Assembly (NCBI GenBank): GCA_934725575.1
Contig: CAKVCK010000010.1
Location: 53,850 to 117,849 of the forward strand
Direction: 5' to 3'
Source of the DNA: an uncultured Bacteroidales bacterium
GTDB lineage: Bacteria > Bacteroidota > Bacteroidia > Bacteroidales > UBA932
DNA: 64,000 nt
Position numbers and translations under genes: made by a program. Under the pieces are notes generated by a model. The model was not told the origin of the DNA and searched no databases. It saw only the letters and a program-made list of their open reading frames with translations. Every line of letters starts with the position of its first letter. Positions within the stretch are counted from its first letter, which is position 1. Below are positions 15,080 through 24,068 of this stretch, piece by piece.

Positions 15080-18000
15080 GTGACAGACTTTTTTCTGAAA
15101 ATCCACGACTTCCTTGTCGGAAGAAAATGGCTGGCGGCCCTGCTGTCGGTCCTGCTTGCGGTTGTCTGCCTGTTCCTTGCCTCACGGCTTCACTACGAGG
15201 AGGACATATCCCGATTCCTGCCGAGTGACGAGGAAAGCTCGAAATATTCCGAAGCCTACAACGCTCTTGGCAAGAAGAACAACATCATTCTGATTTTTTC
15301 AGCCAAAGATGGCTCTGAGGCCGGAGAGGATGAGATTTCTGAGGCGATTCACGATTTCGAGGACGTGTTCGATGCCGTGGATTCCACCGGACTTGTCCCT
15401 CAAAGGCAGATCACGGTTGACAGCGGAATGGCGTTCGGGATGATGAATGAGGTGGCTTCCGCTTATCCTTTGTACTTGACAGAGGCTGATTATCAGCGCA
15501 TAGACTCGCTTCTGAATATTCCTGGTTACATTTCCGGACAGCTTGCCGCTGACCGTCAGTCGTTGTTGTTCCCGACCGGAGACGCGATGGTGGCCAGTGT
15601 ACGAACCGATCCTTTGCATCTGTTCACTCCTGTGCTTCAGCGGCTTCGCATCAGTGCCGCCAACTCGAACTATGACATTGTCGAAGACTGCATATTCACA
15701 AAGGATGGCCACGGACTTGCCTTCTTGACTTCTCCTTACGGGACGAGCGAGTCAGGGATGAACTCCACGGTGGCGGAACTTGTCGATGAGGCTATAAAAA
15801 GGCTTGAGGGTGAGCATCCTGAGGTCTCTGTTTCAGCTGTCGGTGCGCCTTTGATCGCCGTGACCAACGCCACACAGATCAAGAAGGACAGCATCTTGGC
15901 CATCTCCCTGGCCTTGCTTCTGATAGGTCTGCTGCTGGTTTTTACCTACAAACGCTTCTCAGACATCCTTTGGATAGTTCTTTCGATTACATTCGGATGG
16001 CTTTTCGCTGTCGGGGGCATCGCCCTGATCCGGGACAGTATGTCGATCATCGTCATCGGTGTAGCTTCAGTGATCATTGGCATTGCCGTGAACTATCCGC
16101 TGCATTTTATGGACGGATTGAAGTCCGGCGTGAGTCCTCGGCAGAACCTCAAAGAGATGGTCGAGCCTCTTCTTATCGGCAACATCACCACGATCGCCGC
16201 GTTCCTGTGCCTTGTCTGGCTGGATGCCGTGGCGATGCAGGATCTTGGACTCTTCGGCTCTTTGATGCTGGCCGGAACGATCATATTCGTGCTTGTTTTC
16301 CTGCCGGTGTTCACCAAGGCCCGCAAGAAGGAAGGCGGAACGCTGGAGCTTGGGCGCATCCTTCCGGACAAGGCCCCGTCAAGCGGCTGGCTTCTGGTCG
16401 CCGTGATGGTGGTTACGGTCGTGATGTATTTCCTCAGCGGGCGGACGGAGTTTGATTCCGATATGAGGAACATCAACTTTATGACCCAGAACCAGAAACA
16501 GGATCTTGAGATGTTGCAGGGCGGTTTGGAACAGTCCGGCTACAAGCAGATCTACGCCATTGCCGAGGGTGTTGATCAGGAGACCGCACTTGAACAGAAC
16601 GACAATCTGCTCGCAAGACTGGACTCTCTGAAAAGCAAGGTTGCCTTTGTCAAAGGGGCCGGCAATTTCGTTCCGTCAGAGAAGACGCAATCCGAAAGAA
16701 TAGCGAGGTGGAACGATTTCTGGGGCGGTGGCCGCGCGGAGAGACTTGTCAAGGATCTGTCTGATGAAAGCAGGGGACAGGGGTTCGCGGAGTCGGCGTT
16801 CAGCCCGTTCACGGACATATTGACCAATGAATATTCAGTCGCTTCCGCCGATGAGTCTTCTTTGATGGATTCGTTTGAGGGCACTTATTTTCTTAATGAT
16901 GACGGAAAATGTCTGGTGGTCAATCAGATATTTTATGCTGATGAGTCCGGTGCCGAGGCGATAAAGGAATCCTTGCGCTCGGACGGAACGCTTGTCTTCG
17001 ACACAGGCGACATCAGCAACCGCCTTGTGACCGTCCTGTCCGGAAGCTTTGACTACATAGGAGCTATATGCAGCCTTGTGGTGTTCCTATTCCTGTGCCT
17101 TAGCTTCCGCCGTCTGGAACTTGGCCTTCTGTCCTTCTTTCCGTTGGCTGTCAGCTGGTTCTGGATCCTTGGACTGATGAGCCTTCTGGACATCCGCTTC
17201 AACATCGTCAACATCATCCTCGCCACCTTCATCTTCGGCCAGGGCGACGACTACACGATCTTCATCACCGAAGGTCTTGTCTATGAATATGCCTACGGGA
17301 AGAAACGCTTGGCCACCTACAAGAACAGCGTGTTCCATTCCGCCGTGATAATGTTCATCGGTATCGGTGCCCTGGTGCTGGCCAAGCATCCGGCGATGCG
17401 CTCTCTCGGTGAGGTGACCGTGATCGGAATGTTCATCGTTGTGGTGATGGCCTACTACCTGCCTCCGGTGATGTTCAGATGGCTAACTGAGAAGAAAGGT
17501 GTCAAGCGTGACATTCCGCTCACTTTGAAGAGGTTGGCATATTCCCTCTACGCTCTTGTGGGGTATGTGCTGCTGATGTTCCTGTTCGCCTATCCTTACA
17601 CGTTCCTCCATTTCCTTTTCAACGGGAATTCAGAGGACAGTAAGCTGAAGTACCACCGGTTCATTCAGAAGATGTCTCGCTTTTTGCTGAGGCACGTGCC
17701 GGGAGTCCGATTCACGCAAGCCGGAGATGCTGATTTCAGCAGGCCTTCAGTGATCATCGCCAATCATCAGTCGCATCTGGACCTGATCTGCCTCATGGCC
17801 TTGAACCCCAAGCTGGTGTTTTTCACGAACGAATGGGTCTGGAAGAATCCGATCTATGGCTATGTCATCCGCAAAGCCGATTATATTCCTGTGAGTGATG
17901 GCGTTGAGACGCATCTCGATAAGATCCGTGCTTTGGTCGCGCAGGGATATTCATTGGTCATCTTCCCTGAGGGAACGAGGACCGTTGACGGCTCGATCGG

Positions 18001-18532
18001 GCGTTTCCACAAAGGTGCGTTTTACCTTGCCGCCGAACTTGGTTTGGACATCACTCCTGTGTTCATCCACGGCGCTTACGACGTTTTGCCGAAGACAGAT
18101 TTCATGCTTCGGGAGGGCTCCGTGCACGTTGAGGTCGGGACCAGGATTCCTTGCGGCGGTGATTACCGCTTGATGACCAAAGAGTGCCACCGCCTCTTCG
18201 TCAACCGCTATTCCGAGTTGCTCAGGACTCTTGAGACACCTGAATATCTTTCCGTCCACGTCAGGTACAAGTACATCTACAAAGGTGCCGACGTGGAGTC
18301 CCGCTGCCGCAAGGCTCTGGCTCGTGTGAAGGAAGTGGCGTTTTTGCGTGTGGCTCCTTCCGGGGATCATTTTGAGATCCATGACTGCGGGCAAGGGGAG
18401 TATGCGTTGATCTTTGCCCTGATGCATCCTGAGATTCAGGTGGATGCCTACGACAAGGATGAAGACAATGTCATGCTGGCCTCAAACATCTCATCCCTTC
18501 CTGCCAATCTTCATTTCCATCTGGAGTCATGA
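15080..18532 (+). CDS. MMPL/RND-family exporter fused to a PlsC-like acyltransferase and a C-terminal methyltransferase-like segment
   Basis: 1150 aa. Residues 1-810 are an RND/MMPL lipid exporter: one N-terminal helix (WLAALLSVLLAVVCLFLA), a periplasmic domain, a helix cluster near 265-440, a second periplasmic domain, and a second cluster near 660-810. Residues about 870-1070 are a 1-acylglycerol-phosphate acyltransferase-like domain with NHQSHLD (about 895-901) and FPEGTR (about 962-967). The last about 80 residues (DCGQGEYALIFALMHPEIQVDAYDKDEDN) resemble the start of a class I methyltransferase fold and may be a truncated domain. MMPL exporters typify aryl polyene clusters. GTG start chosen; the stop overlaps the next ATG (ATGA). 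Confidence 0.85.
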   Translation: MTDFFLKIHDFLVGRKWLAALLSVLLAVVCLFLASRLHYEEDISRFLPSDEESSKYSEAYNALGKKNNIILIFSAKDGSEAGEDEISEAIHDFEDVFDAVDSTGLVPQRQITVDSGMAFGMMNEVASAYPLYLTEADYQRIDSLLNIPGYISGQLAADRQSLLFPTGDAMVASVRTDPLHLFTPVLQRLRISAANSNYDIVEDCIFTKDGHGLAFLTSPYGTSESGMNSTVAELVDEAIKRLEGEHPEVSVSAVGAPLIAVTNATQIKKDSILAISLALLLIGLLLVFTYKRFSDILWIVLSITFGWLFAVGGIALIRDSMSIIVIGVASVIIGIAVNYPLHFMDGLKSGVSPRQNLKEMVEPLLIGNITTIAAFLCLVWLDAVAMQDLGLFGSLMLAGTIIFVLVFLPVFTKARKKEGGTLELGRILPDKAPSSGWLLVAVMVVTVVMYFLSGRTEFDSDMRNINFMTQNQKQDLEMLQGGLEQSGYKQIYAIAEGVDQETALEQNDNLLARLDSLKSKVAFVKGAGNFVPSEKTQSERIARWNDFWGGGRAERLVKDLSDESRGQGFAESAFSPFTDILTNEYSVASADESSLMDSFEGTYFLNDDGKCLVVNQIFYADESGAEAIKESLRSDGTLVFDTGDISNRLVTVLSGSFDYIGAICSLVVFLFLCLSFRRLELGLLSFFPLAVSWFWILGLMSLLDIRFNIVNIILATFIFGQGDDYTIFITEGLVYEYAYGKKRLATYKNSVFHSAVIMFIGIGALVLAKHPAMRSLGEVTVIGMFIVVVMAYYLPPVMFRWLTEKKGVKRDIPLTLKRLAYSLYALVGYVLLMFLFAYPYTFLHFLFNGNSEDSKLKYHRFIQKMSRFLLRHVPGVRFTQAGDADFSRPSVIIANHQSHLDLICLMALNPKLVFFTNEWVWKNPIYGYVIRKADYIPVSDGVETHLDKIRALVAQGYSLVIFPEGTRTVDGSIGRFHKGAFYLAAELGLDITPVFIHGAYDVLPKTDFMLREGSVHVEVGTRIPCGGDYRLMTKECHRLFVNRYSELLRTLETPEYLSVHVRYKYIYKGADVESRCRKALARVKEVAFLRVAPSGDHFEIHDCGQGEYALIFALMHPEIQVDAYDKDEDNVMLASNISSLPANLHFHLES

Positions 18533-19350
18533 GACGGACTTTGATCATTCTTTTGGCTGTCTTGCTGTCAGCCTTGTCTTCGCAGGCGCGCAGACTTTCA
18601 GTGTTCTTCCCCGAAGCGGACAAGGCCAACGGAGCCGCCGTGATAGTCTGTCCCGGAGGCAGTTACTATTGGCTTTCCAGAAAGATTGAGGGAACGGAAG
18701 TCGCGAAGAAACTGGCAGATGCCGGATTCACGGCGTTTGTTCTTCACTACCGTCATGCCGGCACGAGATATTTCCTTTTCGGGAATATGGCAATTCCTCA
18801 GAATCACTACCCAAACGCGTTGGATGACCTCCGTGAAGCCGTGATGGAAGTGCGGCGCAAGGCTTCTGAATATTCCGTTGACCCTTCCAAGGTCGGTGTG
18901 ATGGGCTTCTCCGCCGGTGGCCACCTTGTTTTGAACGGTGGGGAGGAAGCGGTTGAGGATCAGGGAATATCCTCGCGTCCATCGTTCATCGTCTCCGTCT
19001 ATCCGGTTGTCACGATGACCGATGAGGCTATCGTCCACAAGCGTTCCAGAAATGCACTTCTCGGGAAGCTCCGGAACGACCCGGACCTAAGACGAAAATT
19101 GTCGATGGAACTGAATATCCCGTCAGATATGCCGCCGGTCTTCCTTGTGAACTGTCTCGATGACCCGACCGTTGACTACCGCAACTCCGTCGTGATGGAC
19201 AACGCCCTGACAAACTCCAAAATCCCTCACCAGTACATTCAGTTCCCCACCGGCGGCCACGGCTTCGGCGCCTCCTCCCTCCAAGCCGATTGGTTTCCCC
19301 TTTTCCTGGATTGGTTTGGACAGTTGCCGATTCAAGACCATTGGATTTAA
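18529..19350 (+). CDS. secreted alpha/beta-hydrolase (esterase-like)
   Basis: 273 aa with a signal peptide (LIILLAVLLSALSSQA). Alpha/beta-hydrolase features: oxyanion CPGGSYYWLS, nucleophile elbow GFSAGGH, catalytic Asp in CLDDPTVDY and His in GGHGFG. Close in type to acetyl-xylan-esterase-like hydrolases of Bacteroidota. It overlaps the exporter gene by 4 bases, so it belongs to the operon; it may trim an acyl group of the exported lipid. Its stop lies only 6 bases from the convergent gene at 19357, the left edge of the foreign region. Confidence 0.8.
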   Translation: MRRTLIILLAVLLSALSSQARRLSVFFPEADKANGAAVIVCPGGSYYWLSRKIEGTEVAKKLADAGFTAFVLHYRHAGTRYFLFGNMAIPQNHYPNALDDLREAVMEVRRKASEYSVDPSKVGVMGFSAGGHLVLNGGEEAVEDQGISSRPSFIVSVYPVVTMTDEAIVHKRSRNALLGKLRNDPDLRRKLSMELNIPSDMPPVFLVNCLDDPTVDYRNSVVMDNALTNSKIPHQYIQFPTGGHGFGASSLQADWFPLFLDWFGQLPIQDHWI

Positions 19351-19356
19351 TTTCAT

Positions 19357-20958
19357 CTACAGACTTGATACGTTGTAGGTATCCGTTAACCGCTTTATGT
19401 AGGCACTGACATCGAATGGTTCAAGTCCATCTTTCACATTGCTGTATAGAGGATGCCTTGGATGGCCTAATGATGTGATTCCTTTTGCTCCACCTATCCT
19501 TAACCATTTTCTGCCATCGCCCAATGTGTCGTGAAAGTATTTGAAATTCCTTGACAGATATTCCCTGCACGTGATATTGTTTCCGAATGCGACCAGAACG
19601 TCTGCTACAGGATATTTCTTTGCATATTTGGTAATCATCAATTGATTGGTATGATTCATTCTCTCATCCAATTGCGGAGATAGATTTTTAGGGTTAGTGC
19701 AACGCTCTGAAGATAGGTTCAACATTACGAAACCATCATAACCATTGTCTTCAACTATGCGAAGAACACATTTCATCGTGGGGTCAGGTTGCGTGTCATC
19801 TGCTGTGCTGGGATTCAATCCTATGACAATCAGGGCATTATTACCCTCCTGTTCCAATACGAATCTATGATTCTTTATGGCTTTGCACATTGGATGATAT
19901 GGTATCTTATTGGCAACTGATAATTTTTCCCCGTGCTGGAGTCGGAAAAATTCTTTTGGGCGTTCGATTTCAGTACGGAGCTCTTCTTCCGTCGGCATAT
20001 AGAGCATATATTTCGAAGCGAAGAGGCGGTCATTGTCGTGGAGAACAGAATAGCGGGCGATGTCGTTGTCCGTCTCGGAACAGAGGACTATGCCGATTGT
20101 CGGATTGTCGTCCTTTCCTCTCACTTTTTCGTCGTACATTCTGACGTACATATCCATCTGGCCGACATCCTGATGTGTTATAGTGGTGGTCTTGAGGTCT
20201 ATGAGTACGAATGATTTGAGAATGTAGTTGTAAAAGACGAGATCTATGAAGTAGTCTTTCTTTTCTGTGCGGACGAGTCTCTGTCTCGCCACGAACGAAA
20301 ACCCTTTGCCAAGTTCCAGCAGGAAACTCTGGAGGTTGTCAATGATGGCACCTTCAAGTTCGGATTCAGTGAAGTCCCTGTTCGGGCTGAGGCCAATGAA
20401 CTCCGCAACGGTGGGATTCTTGATGAATTCCATTTTGTCGTGTTCAAACGGAGCTGTCAATGTTTTCATTTCAGACTCGACAACTTCCTTATCTTGCGAG
20501 AGGAGTAGCCTTTCGTAGTATTGCGATGCTATGTTACGATCAAGGGTACGGTAGCTCCACATTTGCTCGGAAGCTTCTTTCAGATACCAGGCACGTGCTT
20601 CCGTGTTTGTGACGCTGAGAAGTCGCTTGTAATGCGACCAAGTCAAAGTTCCCCACACTGTGGGGAGTTTTTCCGGGAAAGCGAGATAGAATTGCCGAAA
20701 ATAGTATAATGAATTGACAGAAAATCCTTTACCATATTCTTTAGTAAGGTCTGCAGACAGTGATTTTATCAGTTGTGTTCCATAGTCTGCACGGTCTTTC
20801 CCCTGCTGTTCCTGCTCGACGATGCGTTTGCCTATCTGCCAATATGCTTCTACCATTGCGGAATTGATGGCTGAATATGCCTTCTGACGTGCAAGGTCAA
20901 CTATATGCCGGATTTCTGTCAGAAAGTCCTTGTCGTATATGTTCTGTATCTTATTCAT
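19357..20958 (-). CDS. PD-(D/E)XK nuclease (YhcG/DUF1016) fused to a DUF1643 domain
   Basis: 533 aa. Residues 1-150 are the DUF1016 N-terminal domain (AINSAMVEAYWQIGKRIVE, GFSVNSLYYFRQFY, LTWSHYKRLL). Residues about 160-345 are the PD-(D/E)XK nuclease domain with YFIDLVFYN followed by FVLIDLKT, the D...DxK catalytic pair. Normal YhcG proteins end soon after YMLYMPTEEEL; here about 190 more residues follow with LIVIGLNPSTADDTQPDPT, VMLNLSSERCTNP and GHPRHPLY, the signature of DUF1643. YhcG-type nucleases are found in defence and mobile regions; DUF1643 function is unknown. Promoter box lies just upstream on the minus strand. Confidence 0.85.
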   Translation of the reverse strand: MNKIQNIYDKDFLTEIRHIVDLARQKAYSAINSAMVEAYWQIGKRIVEQEQQGKDRADYGTQLIKSLSADLTKEYGKGFSVNSLYYFRQFYLAFPEKLPTVWGTLTWSHYKRLLSVTNTEARAWYLKEASEQMWSYRTLDRNIASQYYERLLLSQDKEVVESEMKTLTAPFEHDKMEFIKNPTVAEFIGLSPNRDFTESELEGAIIDNLQSFLLELGKGFSFVARQRLVRTEKKDYFIDLVFYNYILKSFVLIDLKTTTITHQDVGQMDMYVRMYDEKVRGKDDNPTIGIVLCSETDNDIARYSVLHDNDRLFASKYMLYMPTEEELRTEIERPKEFFRLQHGEKLSVANKIPYHPMCKAIKNHRFVLEQEGNNALIVIGLNPSTADDTQPDPTMKCVLRIVEDNGYDGFVMLNLSSERCTNPKNLSPQLDERMNHTNQLMITKYAKKYPVADVLVAFGNNITCREYLSRNFKYFHDTLGDGRKWLRIGGAKGITSLGHPRHPLYSNVKDGLEPFDVSAYIKRLTDTYNVSSL

Positions 20959-20966
20959 ATTGATGA

Positions 20967-20974
20967 CAAATTTA
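20967..20974 (-). promoter_or_regulatory. -7 promoter box for the DUF1016-DUF1643 gene
   Basis: TAAATTTG on the minus strand matches the Bacteroidota -7 consensus TAnnTTTG. It ends 8 bases before the ATG at 20958, so the transcript would have almost no leader. Confidence 0.55.
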
Positions 20975-21194
20975 ACAAATTAATTTACGATTGGCTGCTC
21001 CTTGAATATTTATCAATTAGATTTATGAGACGAATTATCCTTATATTACAGACTGTTCTGAAGTTTGCCCTTTTTCAGGATTGGTTTGAGAACCTTCCGG
21101 CTCAAAGCCGCGGTGAGTAACCATTGAGGTCGCTTTGTGGTTTCGTCTTGCCGGAGGTTTGGCGGTCGAAGTGAAACGGAGAACGTCAATCTTC

Positions 21195-21278
21195 CGGTTC
21201 CGCTCTGCCCATAGAGGCAAGTCTTTCGGCATCGCAGCGGATGCGGAGATGACGAATGTCTTGCCGGGCGTTGATATA
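21195..21278 (-). repeat. interspersed repeat, copy A
   Basis: About 83 bases nearly identical (4-5 differences) to 22239-22322; both copies carry TCTTCCGGTTCCGCTCTGCC at the left end. Upstream similarity continues (GGAGGTTTGGCG) with a gap of about 23 bases in copy B. Nothing else is seen in 20975-21442. Orientation is set by the open frame on the minus strand and is tentative. Confidence 0.75.
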
Positions 21279-21442
21279 TTGACAGATACAAATATGGCAC
21301 TCTGGAATAGGTTGGCTCTGGTAAATTTTCGTGGACTATGTTTCGGTTCTCTTTGGAAAGCAGAAGCAAAAGGGCTGGATTAAAAGCCGTGACAATAGTG
21401 AATCCAGCAGGAATTATGTACATTTGTTGACAAAAAACAATT

Positions 21443-22033
21443 ATGACAGAATGGGAAAAGATACAGGCTTGTCAAATCTATAATGATTTCGATGAGGATC
21501 TGTTCAACCGCAGGGTGGCGGCAAAAAAATTGTTCAAGGAGTTCAACCGCACCGAAGACGAGGAGGTTGAGAAGCGGCAGGATATCCTGCGTAAGCTTTT
21601 CAGACAAGTGGGCGAGCGTGTGTGGATTGAGCCGGACTTCCGTTGTGAGTTCGGAAATAATATAACAATCGGTAACGATGTTTACATCAATTTCGGATGT
21701 GTAATCCTCGATTGCGGCCAGGTGACGATAGGTGACAACACGCTCATAGGTCCGAATGTGGGCATCTACAATGCCAACCACGTGCTTGATGCCGAGGAGC
21801 GTGTCGCCGGCGGACTGATTCCGAATGACATTCACATCGGCAGGCGTGTGTGGATAGGCGGCAATGCCATTCTTCTCCCTGGTGTGACTATAGGCGATGA
21901 TACGGTCATCGGAGCAGGAAGCGTAGTTACTCGCGACATTCCGTCCGGAGTGGTGGCGGCAGGGAATCCTTGCCGGGTGCTAAGGGAAATCACAGAAAAG
22001 GACAAAATGGGATTTGTACCAGAGAGGCATTGA
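21443..22033 (+). CDS. maltose/galactoside O-acetyltransferase family protein
   Basis: 196 aa. N-terminal mac domain (MTEWEKIQACQIYNDFDEDL) followed by left-handed beta-helix hexapeptide repeats (FGNNITIGNDVYINFGCV, IHIGRRVWIGGNAILLPGVTIGDD) and the typical end IPSGVVAAGNPCRVLREI. Transfers acetyl from acetyl-CoA to a sugar. The His of YNANHVLDAEER is the family catalytic residue. It stands alone between two copies of an interspersed repeat and is probably cargo of the accessory region. Confidence 0.9.
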   Translation: MTEWEKIQACQIYNDFDEDLFNRRVAAKKLFKEFNRTEDEEVEKRQDILRKLFRQVGERVWIEPDFRCEFGNNITIGNDVYINFGCVILDCGQVTIGDNTLIGPNVGIYNANHVLDAEERVAGGLIPNDIHIGRRVWIGGNAILLPGVTIGDDTVIGAGSVVTRDIPSGVVAAGNPCRVLREITEKDKMGFVPERH

Positions 22034-22055
22034 AAAGATTGTTGTTCCTTTCGTT

Positions 22056-22190
22056 TTCATATTCAGTTCCATTTCCAAATGCATCAGTCCATCCAGCATA
22101 AACGGCTCTGATGTGGCGCGGAACCCGAATCGATCGTAGAAGTGCTGATTGGTAAGCTGCACCTCTATCTGTATCAGTCTGGTGTATCTG
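22056..22190 (-). pseudogene. remnant of a GNAT acetyltransferase gene (C-terminus only)
   Basis: On the minus strand the frame reads QLTNQHFYDRFGFRATSEPF then LDGLMHLEMEL, the typical C-terminal pattern of ElaA/GNAT acetyltransferases (FY...GF...DG..H..M.L). No N-terminal acetyl-CoA-binding part is present upstream; the frame runs into copy B of the interspersed repeat. No proper stop follows, as the frame continues antisense through the acetyltransferase gene. Decayed fragment. Confidence 0.6.
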
Positions 22191-22238
22191 GGAAGTATTG
22201 CTAAGGAGCGAGTTGGGAATGTCGGAGGTTTGGCGATC

Positions 22239-22322
22239 TTCCGGTTCCGCTCTGCCCATATAGGCAAGTCTTTCGGCATCGAAGCGGATGCGGAGATGAC
22301 GGATGTCTTGCAGGGCGTTTGG
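22239..22322 (-). repeat. interspersed repeat, copy B
   Basis: Second copy of the 83-base repeat (see 21195). A more diverged third relative may lie at 22384-22450, which also has CTCTGCCCAT and a GCGGAAATG segment. The copies flank the acetyltransferase gene, so they could have recombined to bring it in. Confidence 0.75.
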
Positions 22323-22685
22323 TTCGGAAGCTTGGCTTCCGTCATTGAACATATCAGCGGACTGACGACAGGAAGTCGGCTGATACCTCTCTGCCCATTG
22401 GGAGAGCCTTCTGACATTGGAGCGATAGCGGAAATGTCAGGGGGCTTTCGGGCGTGTGATAATTGGCTCACTAATGGCTCAAACTTTATAGGCATAGGAA
22501 TATTTACAATCACATAAAATAATGACAATTAATAAGATACTACATCGTTAAGAAATGAATAATTGGCTCAGAATCGGCTCATATTTTCTTTCTTACTGAC
22601 AGTCAAACAATGGGCAAACAACTTTATTAGAATCTAAGGAACGGATTCTCCTATTCAAATCCACGCATAACACGGAAATTCTGAA

Positions 22686-23196
22686 AGAGTCATCACATCA
22701 TTGCATAAGGATTATTCGGACAACACTCCGATACCGATCAAGGTATATTCAAACAAGATAGTGTTCTGGAATCCGGGGTGGCTTCCGGCGCAGTGGTCGA
22801 TGGTGAATCTTTGGGAAGAACACGTGTCTATGCCAATCAACAAGAAGATGGCGCACGCATTGTACTTGTCGGGAGACATCGAGGCCTGGGGACAAGGTAC
22901 GCTGGAGATTATCTCAAGTTCATTGAGGCATTCCGCCAATATTCAGTGACAGGATGTCCGGGATAATGGTAAGCATCTACAAAACGGATGATGCCTTTTA
23001 CAGTGAGTTGGAGCTGGATGACCGGATGATCAAGATCATCAAGTACATTCAGAAATCAGGAAGGGTGTCGAACAAGGATGTGCAAGCCATAGCTGGCGTG
23101 TCCAAGGCCACCGCCACGCGACTCCTTCAGGCCTTGTCTGAAATGGTGCTGGTCAGACGTGGTGTCGAGGCCGGAGCCTACTACTGCTTTAAGTAG
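22686..23196 (+). pseudogene. broken ATP-binding transcriptional regulator (AlbA/RecG-like C-terminal part)
   Basis: Frame 1 from about 22686 reads LHKDYSDNTPIPIKVYSNKI then FWNPGWLP and GDIEAWGQGTLEII, typical of the C-terminal ATPase-like domain of AlbA_2 proteins (HRDYS, NPGGLP, EAWGRG). It then shifts frame near 22915-22950. The frame from 22954 encodes a winged-helix end (KYIQKSGRVSNKDVQAIAGVSKATATRLL), stop at 23196. The N-terminal AlbA domain is missing. A truncated and frameshifted relic. Confidence 0.75.
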
Positions 23197-23522
23197 GGGT
23201 ATGACACGTACATTTCTCTTTCGATAGTGCATCGCAACCCCCACAGTTCATAGTTGCGGGAAGGCAGAAGATTGAAAGTAAACATGTGTATTTCCGAAGT
23301 GACGCGAACCAATGAGCCGTTCGTTTCGCTAATATTGATTTGGGGTACGTTCACATGCAGTAGCAAGTGATCGTAAACTATCAAAGACAGTGTAACGGTC
23401 GAGTGCAACTATTGCAGAACACTATGTGATGTGATATACACTTACGATTCTGCTTTATTCGTCTGGACAAATCAGAGGAAATGACGCAACAACAGAATAA
23501 ATGAAGAGTTAGCATGATGCAG
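23197..23522. other. intergenic stretch with no recognised feature
   Basis: 325 bases between the broken regulator and the small minus-strand gene. Short open frames here have no family resemblance and no start signals. I see no hairpin terminator or RNA gene. Confidence 0.5.
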
Positions 23523-23852
23523 TTAATATACTGTTCTTTCCTCTATGCTATAAGACCTATAATCTTCACTATAATCTTCATCCACACCATTCCATAGCCG
23601 TATTGACTTAAAGTCGAAACGGAAATCTGGGTCATCGTAGAACATATTAGCGAGATCTGCGATGTTATAATTTTTGATGTCGCATTGTCCGTCCCCTTCA
23701 ATATTATCAAAGGGATATGAAGACAGGTCTAATTGAAGAATTTCACAAAGAGAATGCTGGGCTTTTTGTAGGCAATCATATACACCAACCACCTCGTTCA
23801 CCGCGTTATCTCCGTTATGCATCCAATTGGAGTATAAAAGATAAACCACCAT
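23523..23852 (-). CDS. hypothetical acidic protein
   Basis: 109 aa, very acidic C-terminal half (FYDDPDFRFDF, GVDEDYSEDY). The start VVYLLYSNWMHNGDNAVNEV recalls small DUF7336-type proteins that begin with VYLLYHS and a GVYSSEE-like turn; here GVYDCLQKAQ. Function unknown. AT-rich, unlike the backbone. It stands divergent from the methyltransferase gene and shares its upstream region. Confidence 0.55.
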   Translation of the reverse strand: MVVYLLYSNWMHNGDNAVNEVVGVYDCLQKAQHSLCEILQLDLSSYPFDNIEGDGQCDIKNYNIADLANMFYDDPDFRFDFKSIRLWNGVDEDYSEDYRSYSIEERTVY

Positions 23853-23990
23853 TGTATATAATTATTAATAAGTTATGTTGTTTGTTATAGTCAAAGTCTA
23901 GTTGTTTTATAATTACTTTGTAAATGTTATCATTCATAGTTGATATGGCACCAACCTTAACTAATCACAAATATACACAAAAACGCCCGA

Positions 23991-24011
23991 AATGATACTC
24001 ATTGTAGTTAT
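23991..24011 (+). promoter_or_regulatory. operator (C-box candidate) before the methyltransferase gene
   Basis: A 21-base site whose centre is TGATACTCATTGTAGTTAT. An almost identical site (19 of 21 bases) lies at 25399-25419 just before the controller gene. It sits where the -33 region of the methyltransferase promoter (-7 box TATATTTG at 24019-24026) is expected, so a bound controller protein should block that promoter. Confidence 0.65.
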
Positions 24012-24018
24012 TTTTATC

Positions 24019-24026
24019 TATATTTG
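24019..24026 (+). promoter_or_regulatory. -7 promoter box of the methyltransferase gene
   Basis: TATATTTG matches TAnnTTTG exactly. It predicts a transcript start near 24033, about 35 bases before the ATG at 24069. This argues against the in-frame TTG at 24024. Confidence 0.6.
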
Positions 24027-24068
24027 CATTTACAAAAAGCGAGAATAATTTTACATTACTTTTTAAGG

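Noticed and set aside
22640..22672. tRNA 3' end (CTATTCAAATCCACG) as an attachment site
   Set aside because: No acceptor, D or anticodon arms can be folded upstream and no CCA end follows; the match is short.
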